35,344 nt of DNA from Ignavibacteriaceae bacterium (GTDB lineage: Bacteria; Bacteroidota; Ignavibacteria; Ignavibacteriales; Ignavibacteriaceae), in contig JADLAF010000144.1 of NCBI GenBank assembly GCA_020848375.1, forward strand, positions 1-35,344, read 5' to 3'. Under the pieces are notes generated by a model. It saw only the letters and a program-made list of their open reading frames with translations. It did no database searches and was not told the DNA's origin. Of the stretch, positions 1-7,637 are shown in pieces (position 1 is the stretch's first letter; every line of letters begins with the position of its first letter). The position numbers and the translations under genes are program-made.

Positions 1-534
1 GTTGACCGTCAGGACGTCCGCCATGGTATGGAACTCGGCGCGGATGATTATATAACCAAACCCTTCACGCGCGCCGAACTTCTTAAAGCTATAGAGATTC
101 AGACTGCAAAAAGAAACGAACTGCTCAAGGATATTCATTTTGTACAAGTAAAAGGAGGTTCATCATTTGTTGAACCTGAAGATCAAAATAAAACCCGCCT
201 GAGCTACGAAGGCGTAATTTTTATTGATGATGTTGACTCCCCCGGAATGGTTAAACTCGCCGATATTGTTTTGATTAAAGCTAATGATGATTATACCATT
301 GTAACAACCACGGCCTCAGGTTACATCCTTCGCAAAACCATGAAGACGTGGGAGGAAATTCTGCCCGTGGAAAAATTTATGCGTGTTCACCGGTCATATA
401 TAATAAACACCGATCACGTTCTCAGGTTTGATCACGCTCAAAACTATACCTACAAATTGACCATGAATACACTCGAAGAACCTATAACCGTCAGTCAGCG
501 CTACAGTAGAAAACTGCGGGGACAGCTTAAATAA
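1..534 (+). CDS. LytTR-family response regulator, 5' end outside window
   Basis: The reading frame is open from base 1 and ends at TAA 532-534, so the true start lies upstream. The first 40 or so residues are the C-terminal part of a receiver domain: GADDYITKPF carries the conserved Lys-Pro of CheY-like receivers. After a linker of about 35 residues comes a LytTR DNA-binding domain, with the family pattern around MRVHRSYIIN and a final SQRYSRKLRG. Such proteins are normally phosphorylated by a LytS-type histidine kinase and bind direct repeats upstream of target genes. The phosphoacceptor Asp lies outside the window and cannot be checked. The stop is followed at once by a short repetitive tract (TAATTAGTAGTTAGTAATG). 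The cognate kinase is probably upstream of the window, which is inference. Confidence 0.92.
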   Translation, partial: VDRQDVRHGMELGADDYITKPFTRAELLKAIEIQTAKRNELLKDIHFVQVKGGSSFVEPEDQNKTRLSYEGVIFIDDVDSPGMVKLADIVLIKANDDYTIVTTTASGYILRKTMKTWEEILPVEKFMRVHRSYIINTDHVLRFDHAQNYTYKLTMNTLEEPITVSQRYSRKLRGQLK

Positions 535-904
535 TTAGTAGTTAGTAATGAATGTGGGTTTATATATATACTAATTTAACCGGAAGACGATTAAAGGATG
601 GACATGATTGACAGGATTAAGTTGTAAGGGTCTCTTGTTAATTATACGTTGATTTTCCGATCAGTATAAATCTGCGTTGCTTGCATCTGTAAAATCCGCG
701 TGCCATTGGCGGGTTTAATGACTCATCGGTCGTACGCTACTTGCACTAAGTTATACCAAATAACTATTCCTCAGCCATATTGAAGTTCCGGATCTGTATA
801 TAATCCGCGGTGCTTGCATCCGTAAAATCCGCGTGCCAGGGAATAAGCTAATGGAACACGATTAAAGGATGGACATGATTGACAGGATTAAGTTGTCAGG
901 TCTC
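535..904. repeat. Intergenic repeat tract with two long direct repeats
   Basis: No convincing gene is visible. A 38-bp identical sequence lies at 588-625 and again at 859-896 (begins CGATTAAAGGATGGACATG, ends GGATTAAGTTGT). Between them a second pair lies at 668-705 and 801-838 (AATCTGCGTTGCTTGCATC against AATCCGCGGTGCTTGCATC, both ending AAAATCCGCGTGCCA). Both families are built from degenerate units of about 10-11 bp resembling ACGGATT or its complement, and related pieces recur at 3261-3297 and 14611-14648. The symmetric nesting B-X-X-B is notable. Confidence 0.85.
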
Positions 905-947
905 TTGTACATTGTTCATTGTACATTGTTCATTTTTTTAATGTACA
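905..947. repeat. 7-bp tandem array (ATTGTAC/ATTGTTC)
   Basis: The heptamers ATTGTAC and ATTGTTC alternate through this stretch. The same array type recurs at about 3572-3600 (CATTGTA, CATTGTT, CATTGTA, AATTGTA). The array overlaps the 3' end and the stop codon of the CoA-binding protein gene on the minus strand. Confidence 0.85.
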
Positions 948-1426
948 TTTACTTTTTTAGGAATCCGGCCAAACACACTCAGCACACCTCTGATGCAGAG
1001 ATGACCAAAGTCAACCGGCTTACTGAACATCATTGGGCATCCGCCGGGGAGAACCAGCATTCCTTTTTCTCTGCACACTGCTGCGGCTTCTTCAGATACA
1101 CTATCACCGAATGACTTATGCATCCAGACTGCTTTAACACCGACCTCTGCAGCTTCAAGTGCAGTCAGTTTCGACTTCTCCGGTGCGAGCGCTATCACAA
1201 CCGCATCGGCTCCGCCGGGTATAGCAGCCAGTGAGGGGTAACAGGTGTCTCCTTCAACGCTTGTGGCATTGGGGTTAACAGCAAATACCTGATAACCGCG
1301 TTTACGTAAAGTTATATAAATAAGATTGGCGGCATCTTTTTTAGTGCGGGAAACACCGGCGACTGCTATTCTTTTATAAGAAAGGAATTCATCAGCGGCG
1401 TCTTTTAGCGATATCATTCCGGACAT
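938..1426 (-). CDS. CoA-binding domain protein (YccU-like)
   Basis: This is a small single-domain Rossmann protein of about 162 residues. The N-terminal VAGVSRTKKDAANLIY is the nucleotide-binding loop of the CoA_binding/YccU family, followed by the typical strand VFAVNPN, the VIALAP segment and a C-terminal LPGGCPMMF motif. The biochemical role of stand-alone members is not established; CoA binding is a family-level statement. I chose the Met at 1424-1426 (MSGMISLKDAADEF) rather than the upstream Met at 1459, because it fits family length and has a purine-rich AAAAGAAG stretch about 10 bases upstream. The last residues (VNVH) and the TAA stop are encoded by the 7-bp ATTGTAC repeat array, so the C-terminal tail probably derives from repeat DNA. 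Confidence 0.85.
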   Translation of the reverse strand: MSGMISLKDAADEFLSYKRIAVAGVSRTKKDAANLIYITLRKRGYQVFAVNPNATSVEGDTCYPSLAAIPGGADAVVIALAPEKSKLTALEAAEVGVKAVWMHKSFGDSVSEEAAAVCREKGMLVLPGGCPMMFSKPVDFGHLCIRGVLSVFGRIPKKVNVH

Positions 1427-1459
1427 GGCAAAACTTCTTTTGTTAAAGTGATACCACAA

Positions 1460-1727
1460 AAATAGGTAAAAGAATTATGAGTTTTGAAGTATGAATTAGG
1501 AATTGTTTGATTCATAAAACCGGGGTTGATTATGCTTTGAAACTCTGCGTGATCCGCGGTGGCGGACTGCTTTTCTCTGCGATTAATATTCTTCTTTGTG
1601 GTTTTGAGTCTTCTCTGTCAAAGCTCAAGGACATAAAGACAATAAAAACAGCAAGGAGATTTTTGCCGGTGTATAGTAAAACCCTTTGTGTCTTGTCAGC
1701 TTTGCTAGAGCTTTTTATTATTAAACC
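1460..1727. repeat. Repeat-derived intergenic DNA
   Basis: The stretch holds a TATGAATTAGGAATTG element at about 1490-1505 and a degenerate copy of the CTCTGCG family at about 1538-1612 (AAACTCTGCGTGATCCGCG, TTTCTCTGCGATTAATATTC, CTTTGTGGTTTT). A 76-codon open frame on the plus strand is composed of this repeat and shows no protein-like features, so I do not call it a gene. Confidence 0.7.
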
Positions 1728-1991
1728 TCATTCCTGACAACTAATTAATTTCTTTACTTTTCTCACGCTTATCCCCAGCTTGCGGGCGAGTTGTTTGTGG
1801 TCTTTCTCCGGATGCCTCCTTAAATACTCAGCCACTGCTTCCTCAAGCTGGTTTTCAGAAAAATACAGTTCGGTTTTATTAAACGCGTTAAACAGGAGAA
1901 TAAATTTTTCCATTCCGGTTATTTCAGCCACCTGCCTCATATCACCCTTCAGATGACGGATATCCATTTCCTTCAGCCAGTCAAAGTGCAT
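1728..1991 (-). CDS. Mor-like transcription activator (phage Mu middle-operon type)
   Basis: An 87-residue protein with the layout of the Mor/C activator family: a helical N-terminal part (VAEITGMEKFILLFNAF), a short beta-type segment (TELYFSEN), and a C-terminal helix-turn-helix (HKQLARKLGISVRKVKKLI). Mor and C of phage Mu activate middle and late promoters, including the promoter of the lysis gene. Start choice: ATG 1989-1991 is preceded by AGAAGGGAG at good spacing and overlaps the end of the transglycosylase gene by 11 bases, which suggests translational coupling; a longer frame from 2036 has no such signal. Assignment rests on fold pattern read by eye, so it is moderately secure. It should belong to the same regulatory unit as the divergent repressor. 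Confidence 0.68.
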   Translation of the reverse strand: MHFDWLKEMDIRHLKGDMRQVAEITGMEKFILLFNAFNKTELYFSENQLEEAVAEYLRRHPEKDHKQLARKLGISVRKVKKLISCQE

Positions 1992-2475
1992 AAGCTGACT
2001 CCCTTCTTTTGGTCTGCTCCTGTATATACTCTTCATAAAATGCGGAGACCCGCGCTATATATTCCCTTGTTTCCTTAGGCAGCTTTAACTGGATGGAACG
2101 GTAGGTTTTGTCTTCAACTAATTTCATTACCCTCCCTATGCCGCAGTTATAGGCAGCCAGGGTGAGCCGAATATCACCTCCGAACTGACGCTTTAGCCAG
2201 GACATATACGCTGCCTGTGCTTTTATGGCATCTTCCGGGTCACGCGGGTCATAAAGCCCGTCCGGAGGAAAAGGGTTCACCCCCGGTTTTCCGTCTCCCC
2301 ATTCCTTCCAGGTGTTAGTCATAAACTGGCTGAGCCCCCGCGCCCCGGCAATACTGATAGCATCGGGGTTAAACCCGCTTTCTGCCCTTACTTGTGCCTT
2401 AAGCAGCAGCCAGTCAACTCCGTGTTGCTCGCCGTAGTATCTGAAAAGTGAGTCATACCTGTTTTCGCGGTTCAT
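1981..2475 (-). CDS. Lytic transglycosylase (SLT/goose-lysozyme-like), no signal peptide
   Basis: A 164-residue single-domain enzyme predicted to cleave the MurNAc-GlcNAc bond of peptidoglycan with anhydro-sugar formation. Visible SLT motifs are AESGFNP with catalytic Glu32, ARGLSQFM, the AAYNCGIGRV signature near residue 110, and ETREYIARV near the C terminus. There is no signal peptide or lipobox, unlike housekeeping MltC/Slt proteins, which fits a phage-type lysin that needs a holin or export partner. The start has a strong ribosome site (GGAGGAAGA just before ATG 2473-2475). It is the first gene of a two-gene operon with the Mor-like activator. It diverges from the LexA/CI-like repressor, with a palindromic candidate operator between them. 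Confidence 0.87.
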   Translation of the reverse strand: MNRENRYDSLFRYYGEQHGVDWLLLKAQVRAESGFNPDAISIAGARGLSQFMTNTWKEWGDGKPGVNPFPPDGLYDPRDPEDAIKAQAAYMSWLKRQFGGDIRLTLAAYNCGIGRVMKLVEDKTYRSIQLKLPKETREYIARVSAFYEEYIQEQTKRRESAYAL

Positions 2476-2513
2476 TCTTCCTCCATTTCTACTCTGATGG
2501 TGGTTTGATATTC

Positions 2514-2528
2514 TAAGTAATTTACTTA
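2514..2528. promoter_or_regulatory. Perfect 15-bp palindrome, candidate operator
   Basis: TAAGTAA-T-TTACTTA is a perfect dyad with a single central base. It sits in the 105-bp divergent space between the transglycosylase start (2475) and the repressor ATG (2581), 39 bp from the former. This is where a dimeric CI-type repressor would bind to control one or both promoters. The dyad is seen directly; the operator role is inference. Confidence 0.55.
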
Positions 2529-2580
2529 TATTAACCTAATAGATTTTTTCTGTCATGTCAAGCCGGAATTGCAAAAAAAA

Positions 2581-3219
2581 ATGAAAATTGATAAAAAAGC
2601 TGTCGGGGCGCGTCTTAAGCGCTTCCTCCTGAACCGATACACAAACATGAACGAAGCAGCAGCAGCGCTGGGAACAACCGCTGACTCTATCCGGAATAGC
2701 TATCTGAATGGTCAGAGTCTCCCCGGAGCAACTTTCACAGAACGGCTCAGGAATATGGGGTGCAGTATAGACTGGCTGCTTTTCGGGACGGGAGAAAACG
2801 AAGAGAACGAAACCCGTCCGCTCTTTCCGCAGTACCGTGTTGAGGCAACCGTTCCGGCCGGCCGGGGTGAGATATATGACATGACTGAGTGGTTGCAGTC
2901 AGAAGTGCTGGACTTTAAACCGGAGGATCATTTCTTTCTTAAAGTGGATGAAGAACTTGGCTACAGCATGATGCCTTTCATACAACCAGGAGATATGCTT
3001 CTTATCAGTTCAAGTGCTCCGGTTGCCAACAATGATATCGTTGCTGCCCGGTGGGACAAAACCCGTGGTGCTATCAAGCTCTGCAGTCTCCCCGTCAACG
3101 ATCAGCAGAAAGTAGCGCTGCTTTCCTTCAACCCGATGGTCGCCCCAATGGTCTTCAACAAGCGGGACGTGCGGATGTATAAAGTTGTACTCATAAAAAA
3201 AGACAAGAGAAGGAATTGA
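2581..3219 (+). CDS. LexA/CI-type repressor, HTH plus S24 self-cleaving domain
   Basis: A 212-residue protein. Residues 8-70 form a CI-like helix-turn-helix (ARLKRFLLNRY, AAAALGTTADSIRNSYLNG, CSIDWLLFGTG). Residues 85-205 form an S24 peptidase domain. The self-cleavage dipeptide is probably Ala93-Gly94 (VPAGRGE), the nucleophile Ser129 (GYSMMP) and the general base Lys166 (GAIKLC). The Ser-Lys spacing of 37 equals that of LexA and UmuD, so RecA-stimulated autocleavage looks possible. I prefer ATG 2581; a TTG at 2569 in frame would add four residues. The stop codon is formed inside the repeat element that follows (GGAATTGATAATGG). By analogy with prophage switches it should repress the divergent transglycosylase-Mor operon until DNA damage. 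Confidence 0.85.
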   Translation: MKIDKKAVGARLKRFLLNRYTNMNEAAAALGTTADSIRNSYLNGQSLPGATFTERLRNMGCSIDWLLFGTGENEENETRPLFPQYRVEATVPAGRGEIYDMTEWLQSEVLDFKPEDHFFLKVDEELGYSMMPFIQPGDMLLISSSAPVANNDIVAARWDKTRGAIKLCSLPVNDQQKVALLSFNPMVAPMVFNKRDVRMYKVVLIKKDKRRN

Positions 3220-3730
3220 TAATGGAAAATGGAGAGTGGATAATTTTTAATTAAGAAGTTGAACACGATTCGGGGATGCGCACGATTAACAGGATTAGAG
3301 CCCGTATATTTAACCCCGGCATTCATGCCTGGGCAGACACACACACTCTACCAAACCAGATCCATGGTGGGGCGGTATATATATTCGCTCTCATCCTTGC
3401 TCTCCTTATGTTCCTTTCTGTCCTTGTTCTTAAGTAATTGATTTAGCACCTATATATATAACCCCGCAATTTTCGCCAGAGGGGCAGGCAGCTCACTCAG
3501 CATTTTGGGGCCCCAAAGGAGCCATCCCGGCTCATCCATTTTTTTTATTGTTCATTTTCCTTTCCTCATTGTACATTGTTCATTGTAAATTGTACATTGA
3601 ATCAGTTGGTTATTTGACCGTTTTTTCATATTATTTCCCTCATAAATGCAGTTTTCTTTTTCTTTCCTGCTGCATGGCTTTTTCCTGATAGGATATCAGT
3701 TTTTCAATTACATCATATAAGGATTCCCTC
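3220..3730. repeat. Intergenic region of mixed repeats and dyads
   Basis: No gene is seen. From the repressor stop onward there is a 7-bp-period element (AATGGAAAATGGAGAGTGG) at about 3221-3252, then a CACGATT/ACAGGATTA piece at 3261-3297. A perfect 14-bp palindrome TTTGGGGCCCCAAA lies at 3504-3517. The hairpin GAGCC-ATCCC-GGCTC at 3519-3533 is followed by a T8 run and could terminate plus-strand transcription. Heptamer CATTGTA repeats lie at about 3572-3600. The last 100 bp hold the upstream region of the next gene, with AAGGA before its ATG. Confidence 0.7.
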
Positions 3731-5827
3731 ATGACAAAACGGCTTCTTTTTTCTTTTTTGCTTCTGTTTTCGGTTTTCCTCTCGGCTCAGGATAACTCTG
3801 TTGAGCTCAGAGACGGCGCCAACGCCCTGGTCAGCAGCCATAATTCACTTCAGGCAGCTTACAATGCCATCCCTTCCCCCATGACTCAGGGCTATAGCAT
3901 TGTTATTCAGGCATCGTACACCGGTGCAAACGAAACCCTGCCTATTTCTTTCACACAGAAGGATGGCGCGAGTGCCTCCCAGAAAATTCAGGTTTACCCC
4001 GCTGCCGGAGTAACAATGGTTACCGTTGGCGGAACGCCAACCAACACCCCATCATGGCAGCTTGACGGTGCAGACTTTGTTTTCATTAACGGAAACGCCG
4101 GTAATGGCCCGGGCGGCTCCGTAATCAATATGACCATTCAAAATCTTTCTTCCTCCGGTTCTAACTCCTCAGCGCTCCGCTACCTTAACGGTGCAACAAA
4201 TAACGTGGTAGTCAATTGCAAATTCGTCAGCAATACTCAGCTCACCGCAGGTCCGCGTACGGTTGAGTTTCAGCTTTCTGCAAGCAATCCGGAGGGCAAC
4301 TCAGATAACGTTTTTGAATACAATGAAGTGTTCGGCGGACGTTCAGCTATTGGCATTGCAGGCACCGCCGCAAACCCAAACAAAAACATCGCTGTCCGGC
4401 ACAACAAAATTTATGATTTTGGCTTCGCCGGAATTTGGGTTCTTTCAGGCACCAACAGTTTTGATATCAGCTACAATGAAATCTATCAGACTCAGTTTTA
4501 TACATCCGCTCACTCTGGTTTAAATATTGCCATTGTTCTGGGCACCAACAAGGTTGCATATAACAGGATATATAATCTGGCCAATACGGCAACATCCACC
4601 GTGCGCGGCATTACGGTTTCCTCATCCTCAAACGGCGGAACGCTTCAGATATATAACAATATGATTTCACTTCCGCTGGATAACGGCACAAAAACCTCTA
4701 TATACGGAGTGCAACTTGCCGGCACGGGCGACTATACCGCTGAATTGTTTTACAATACTATATATATCGGCGGACTGCATACCGGCGGAACCGCGGGCAA
4801 TATTATTTCGGCAGGATTTGTTAAAAGCAACACCGGTGATACTTCCTCTTTTTCTGCAAAAAACAACCTGATCATTAACCGCAGAACCGGCGGGACATCA
4901 GGAACGTTTCATACCGCCTCGTTTATCAGCAGCACCACAGCAGGCGTTCTTGATGTTGACTTCAATATATACTACGGTTCTGACAGCGCAGCTCTGCACG
5001 CCGGATGGGGCGGGTTTGTTTATAACAGCATCTCGCAGTATCGCGACTCAGCAGCTCCTCACGAACAGAACTCCGGTTTCGTTAATGCTTCCTTTGTTGA
5101 TTCGCTTGATTTGCATCTGGCAGGCAGCTCAGTCGGTGACCTCAATCTGGCCGGCACTCCAATTGCATGGATCACCGATGATTATGACGGCAATACACGC
5201 AGTGGATCAAAACCATACGTCGGTGCTGATGAAGGTCTGGTACCGCTTCCGGTTGAGCTTGCTTCATTTTCAGCCAATGTTTCTGATAACAATGTTGTTC
5301 TCACCTGGACTACCGTTACCGAACTGAACAGTAAATCTTTTGTTATTGAAAGAATGGCCTTAGGCGGCTCATGGCTTGCAGCAGGTGAAGTCTCCGCTGC
5401 TGGTTTCAGCACCGAAATCAGAACCTACAGCTTTACTGACCGCAGCGTTCCGGCTGGAGCTTACAGCTACCGCCTAAAGACGGTTGACTTTGATGGTTCC
5501 TATAAATTCAGTCCGGTTGTGGAAGTTTCACTCGGCGTACCAACGGAGTTCGCGGTTTCACAGAACTACCCAAACCCGTTTAATCCTGCCACCACGGTTG
5601 ACTTCCAGCTTCCTGCTGATGCCCGCGTTACTATGGAACTTTACACAGTAACCGGTGAAAAAGCCGCAACTCTTCTTAACGGAGAGCTTTCAGCCGGATA
5701 CCACAAGCTGATGATAGATGCGGCATCGCTGCGGCTTACATCCGGTATTTATATATACCGTTTCACCGCAGTTTCCTCTGACGGAAAAGAATTCCGCCAG
5801 ATCAGAAAGATGACTTTGCTCAAATAA
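3731..5827 (+). CDS. Secreted T9SS-sorted parallel beta-helix protein
   Basis: A 698-residue exported protein. Residues 1-19 are a signal peptide ending LFSVFLSAQ. Residues of about 95-400 are rich in Asn, Gly and Ser with repeating turns such as NNVVVNCKFVSNT, NKNIAVRHNKIYDFG and NSFDISYNEIYQT, the signature of a right-handed parallel beta-helix of the pectate-lyase/NosD kind. The PVELASFSA segment near residue 505 starts a fibronectin-like spacer common in this phylum. The last 85 residues (NYPNPFNPAT to IRKMTLLK) are a type A T9SS sorting domain, cleaved on export so that the protein is released or anchored at the surface. No catalytic residues could be assigned, so it may be an adhesin or a polysaccharide-binding or -cleaving protein. 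It appears to be a single-gene unit closed by a strong terminator. Confidence 0.9.
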   Translation: MTKRLLFSFLLLFSVFLSAQDNSVELRDGANALVSSHNSLQAAYNAIPSPMTQGYSIVIQASYTGANETLPISFTQKDGASASQKIQVYPAAGVTMVTVGGTPTNTPSWQLDGADFVFINGNAGNGPGGSVINMTIQNLSSSGSNSSALRYLNGATNNVVVNCKFVSNTQLTAGPRTVEFQLSASNPEGNSDNVFEYNEVFGGRSAIGIAGTAANPNKNIAVRHNKIYDFGFAGIWVLSGTNSFDISYNEIYQTQFYTSAHSGLNIAIVLGTNKVAYNRIYNLANTATSTVRGITVSSSSNGGTLQIYNNMISLPLDNGTKTSIYGVQLAGTGDYTAELFYNTIYIGGLHTGGTAGNIISAGFVKSNTGDTSSFSAKNNLIINRRTGGTSGTFHTASFISSTTAGVLDVDFNIYYGSDSAALHAGWGGFVYNSISQYRDSAAPHEQNSGFVNASFVDSLDLHLAGSSVGDLNLAGTPIAWITDDYDGNTRSGSKPYVGADEGLVPLPVELASFSANVSDNNVVLTWTTVTELNSKSFVIERMALGGSWLAAGEVSAAGFSTEIRTYSFTDRSVPAGAYSYRLKTVDFDGSYKFSPVVEVSLGVPTEFAVSQNYPNPFNPATTVDFQLPADARVTMELYTVTGEKAATLLNGELSAGYHKLMIDAASLRLTSGIYIYRFTAVSSDGKEFRQIRKMTLLK

Positions 5828-5853
5828 GCTTCACTTATTACTGACCGCTTTAT

Positions 5854-5900
5854 AACCCCGTCCCGCTTTCCAAACTCAGGACGGGGTTTTTTATTTTTTT
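5854..5900 (+). terminator. Rho-independent terminator
   Basis: A perfect 10-bp stem, AACCCCGTCC (5854-5863) with GGACGGGGTT (5879-5888), has a 15-base loop. A run of T broken by one A follows, to about 5900. It closes the T9SS beta-helix gene. Confidence 0.93.
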
Positions 5901-5959
5901 TCCGTTACCTCTTTTTCTTTTGAAATATGTAACTTGCCTTAGGTAAATCAGAAATTTTA

Positions 5960-7513
5960 ATGAACAACCCCGTACATCAGCTCCCCCGAATGCAGGAGTT
6001 TTTCTCCCGAACACTCTTAGGGCGGACTCTGTTCTATCTTTTTTCTGTAACTACAGCCGGGTTCATTCTGCTTGGCTTTCTTCATATTTACTACCCCGGG
6101 AATCATCATGCGGGGGGCTGGTCAACTTCTCTCATGCTTATTATTATATCTGCGCTTGCGGGGCTTTTCGTTTCGTTTTTACTTTCCCTTTTGTTTTACA
6201 AACAGCTTATTGTAAGAATCCGGACGCTCAGTAACATTCTTCTCTATCTCCGCGAACATGAGGATGCGGAGGTAAGTTTCTCGCTTCCCGGTGAAGATGA
6301 AATAAACACTCTTGCTCAGGATATACGCAAACTGCTGAATGTGAAGAGAATTACCGAAAAAGCTCTGCGGGAGAGTGAGCATCTTTACAAATCGGTTTTT
6401 GATTCTTCTGCCGATGCACTTCTTCTCACCGACAACCTGCACAGGATAATCAGTTTTAACAGCGCTTTCGCGGCGCTCACCGGAAAAGGTGAAGATTTTA
6501 TTGACCGAAGCCGCTTTCCATACGATTATATATCCAAAAGTGATGCGGCATTTTATACAGCATTTGAAGAAAAACACACCATTCACGGGGGCGCCGAGGC
6601 AGAAATAATGAATCAGCAGATGCAAACAATATCCTGTCTGGTAACTTCCTCGCCGGTATATATTAAAGGGGAACTTTGTCATCTGGTGCGGCTGACAGAT
6701 ATCACCGAGACAAAAAATCTTGAGCGAGAGAAAAAAGAACGTCAGATGCAGCTTCAGCAGTCCGATAAGTTAGCTTCACTGGGTATGCTTGTTGCCGGTG
6801 TGGCGCATGAAATTAATAATCCAAATTCATTTATCCTGTTTAATATCCCTTTCATTGAGAAAAGTTTTCGTGAGATTTTTTCAATAATCGAGGGCAGCGT
6901 CCAGGATACCTCGTCCCTTAAAGTAGGTTCATTGCCATATAAAAGGTTTAAGTCAGAAATGGGAGACGTTATAGCTGATATGCACGAGGGGGCCCAGCGC
7001 ATCACCAAGATTATCATGGATCTGAAAAATATTGCGCGGGCAGAACCCGAAGGGGAAGTTGAATCATTCAGCTTGAAAGAAACCGTTGAAGGAGTGATGC
7101 GGCTCTTAACACCGCAGATCACCAAAAGGCAGGTTGCCGCCCATATATCAATTTCCGATTCATTTTTTCTCCGGGGGAGCAGGTCAAAACTTTCGCAGGT
7201 TCTTATCAATCTGATAACCAACTCACTTGAAGCAGCCGGCACAACCGGTGGTGACATATATATAACCATTGCGGAGGCAGAACGGGGAGCGGCACTTGAA
7301 ATAAGGGATACCGGTTCCGGAATCAAACCGGAACATCTTTCTAAGATATTTGAGCCGTTTTTCACAACTAAGTCCGGCTCTGGCGGGACGGGGCTTGGGC
7401 TTTCTCTTTCGCGCACCATACTTCAGTCACTCGGCTGGGGAATACGGGTTAACAGCAGTCCCGGCAGCGGTGCCACTGTTATGATAGACTTCCCACCCGA
7501 AGCTGTTGTCTGA
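5960..7513 (+). CDS. Orphan membrane PAS sensor histidine kinase
   Basis: A 517-residue kinase with two membrane helices (about 22-45 and 56-80) separated by a very short periplasmic loop. A HAMP-like/coiled linker follows (about 81-135), then one PAS domain (about 140-255, DSSADALLLTDNLHRIISFN). The H-box is DKLASLGMLVAGVAHEINNP with phosphoacceptor His283. The ATPase has its N-box (LINLITNSLEAA), DTGSGI and GTGLGLS boxes. The HEINNP form of the H-box is typical of NtrB/ZraS-like and cytosolic-sensing kinases. The tiny external loop argues for sensing through the PAS domain or the membrane rather than an outside ligand. No response regulator is adjacent, so the partner is unknown. It follows a terminator and is probably transcribed alone. 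Confidence 0.92.
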   Translation: MNNPVHQLPRMQEFFSRTLLGRTLFYLFSVTTAGFILLGFLHIYYPGNHHAGGWSTSLMLIIISALAGLFVSFLLSLLFYKQLIVRIRTLSNILLYLREHEDAEVSFSLPGEDEINTLAQDIRKLLNVKRITEKALRESEHLYKSVFDSSADALLLTDNLHRIISFNSAFAALTGKGEDFIDRSRFPYDYISKSDAAFYTAFEEKHTIHGGAEAEIMNQQMQTISCLVTSSPVYIKGELCHLVRLTDITETKNLEREKKERQMQLQQSDKLASLGMLVAGVAHEINNPNSFILFNIPFIEKSFREIFSIIEGSVQDTSSLKVGSLPYKRFKSEMGDVIADMHEGAQRITKIIMDLKNIARAEPEGEVESFSLKETVEGVMRLLTPQITKRQVAAHISISDSFFLRGSRSKLSQVLINLITNSLEAAGTTGGDIYITIAEAERGAALEIRDTGSGIKPEHLSKIFEPFFTTKSGSGGTGLGLSLSRTILQSLGWGIRVNSSPGSGATVMIDFPPEAVV

Positions 7514-7590
7514 TTCCACCGTTCATCCGCTCTTCACGCCTTTTATATACAACCCTGACCGGACATTCCATCTTGTCTGACATTCCTCCA

Positions 7591-7605
7591 CTTTTTTGTA
7601 ATTTT
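7591..7605 (+). promoter_or_regulatory. Promoter-like motif CTTTTTTGTAATTTT
   Basis: The same T6-GTA-N2-T core occurs before lysA (20563-20576) and, on the minus strand, before acs (about 31751-31763). The TAATTTT part loosely resembles the Bacteroidota TAnnTTTG -7 element and lies 39 bp before the barrel-protein ATG. The similarity is seen; the promoter role is inference. Confidence 0.35.
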
Positions 7606-7637
7606 ACCTTGTATTTATTAACGAATTCCGCAATACA

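Noticed and set aside
905-947. CRISPR-like reading of the 7-bp arrays
   Set aside because: Units are too short, there are no unique spacers, and no cas genes are present.
869-1114. 81-codon plus-strand frame
   Set aside because: It overlaps the well-supported CoA-binding protein on the other strand and starts inside a repeat.
1507-1737. 76-codon open frame on the plus strand
   Set aside because: It is built from CTCTGCG-family and related intergenic repeat text, has no ribosome site and no protein-like pattern.
3259-3441. 60-codon open frame on the plus strand
   Set aside because: It covers a CACGATT/ACAGGATTA repeat and low-complexity CT-rich DNA, with no domain or ribosome site.
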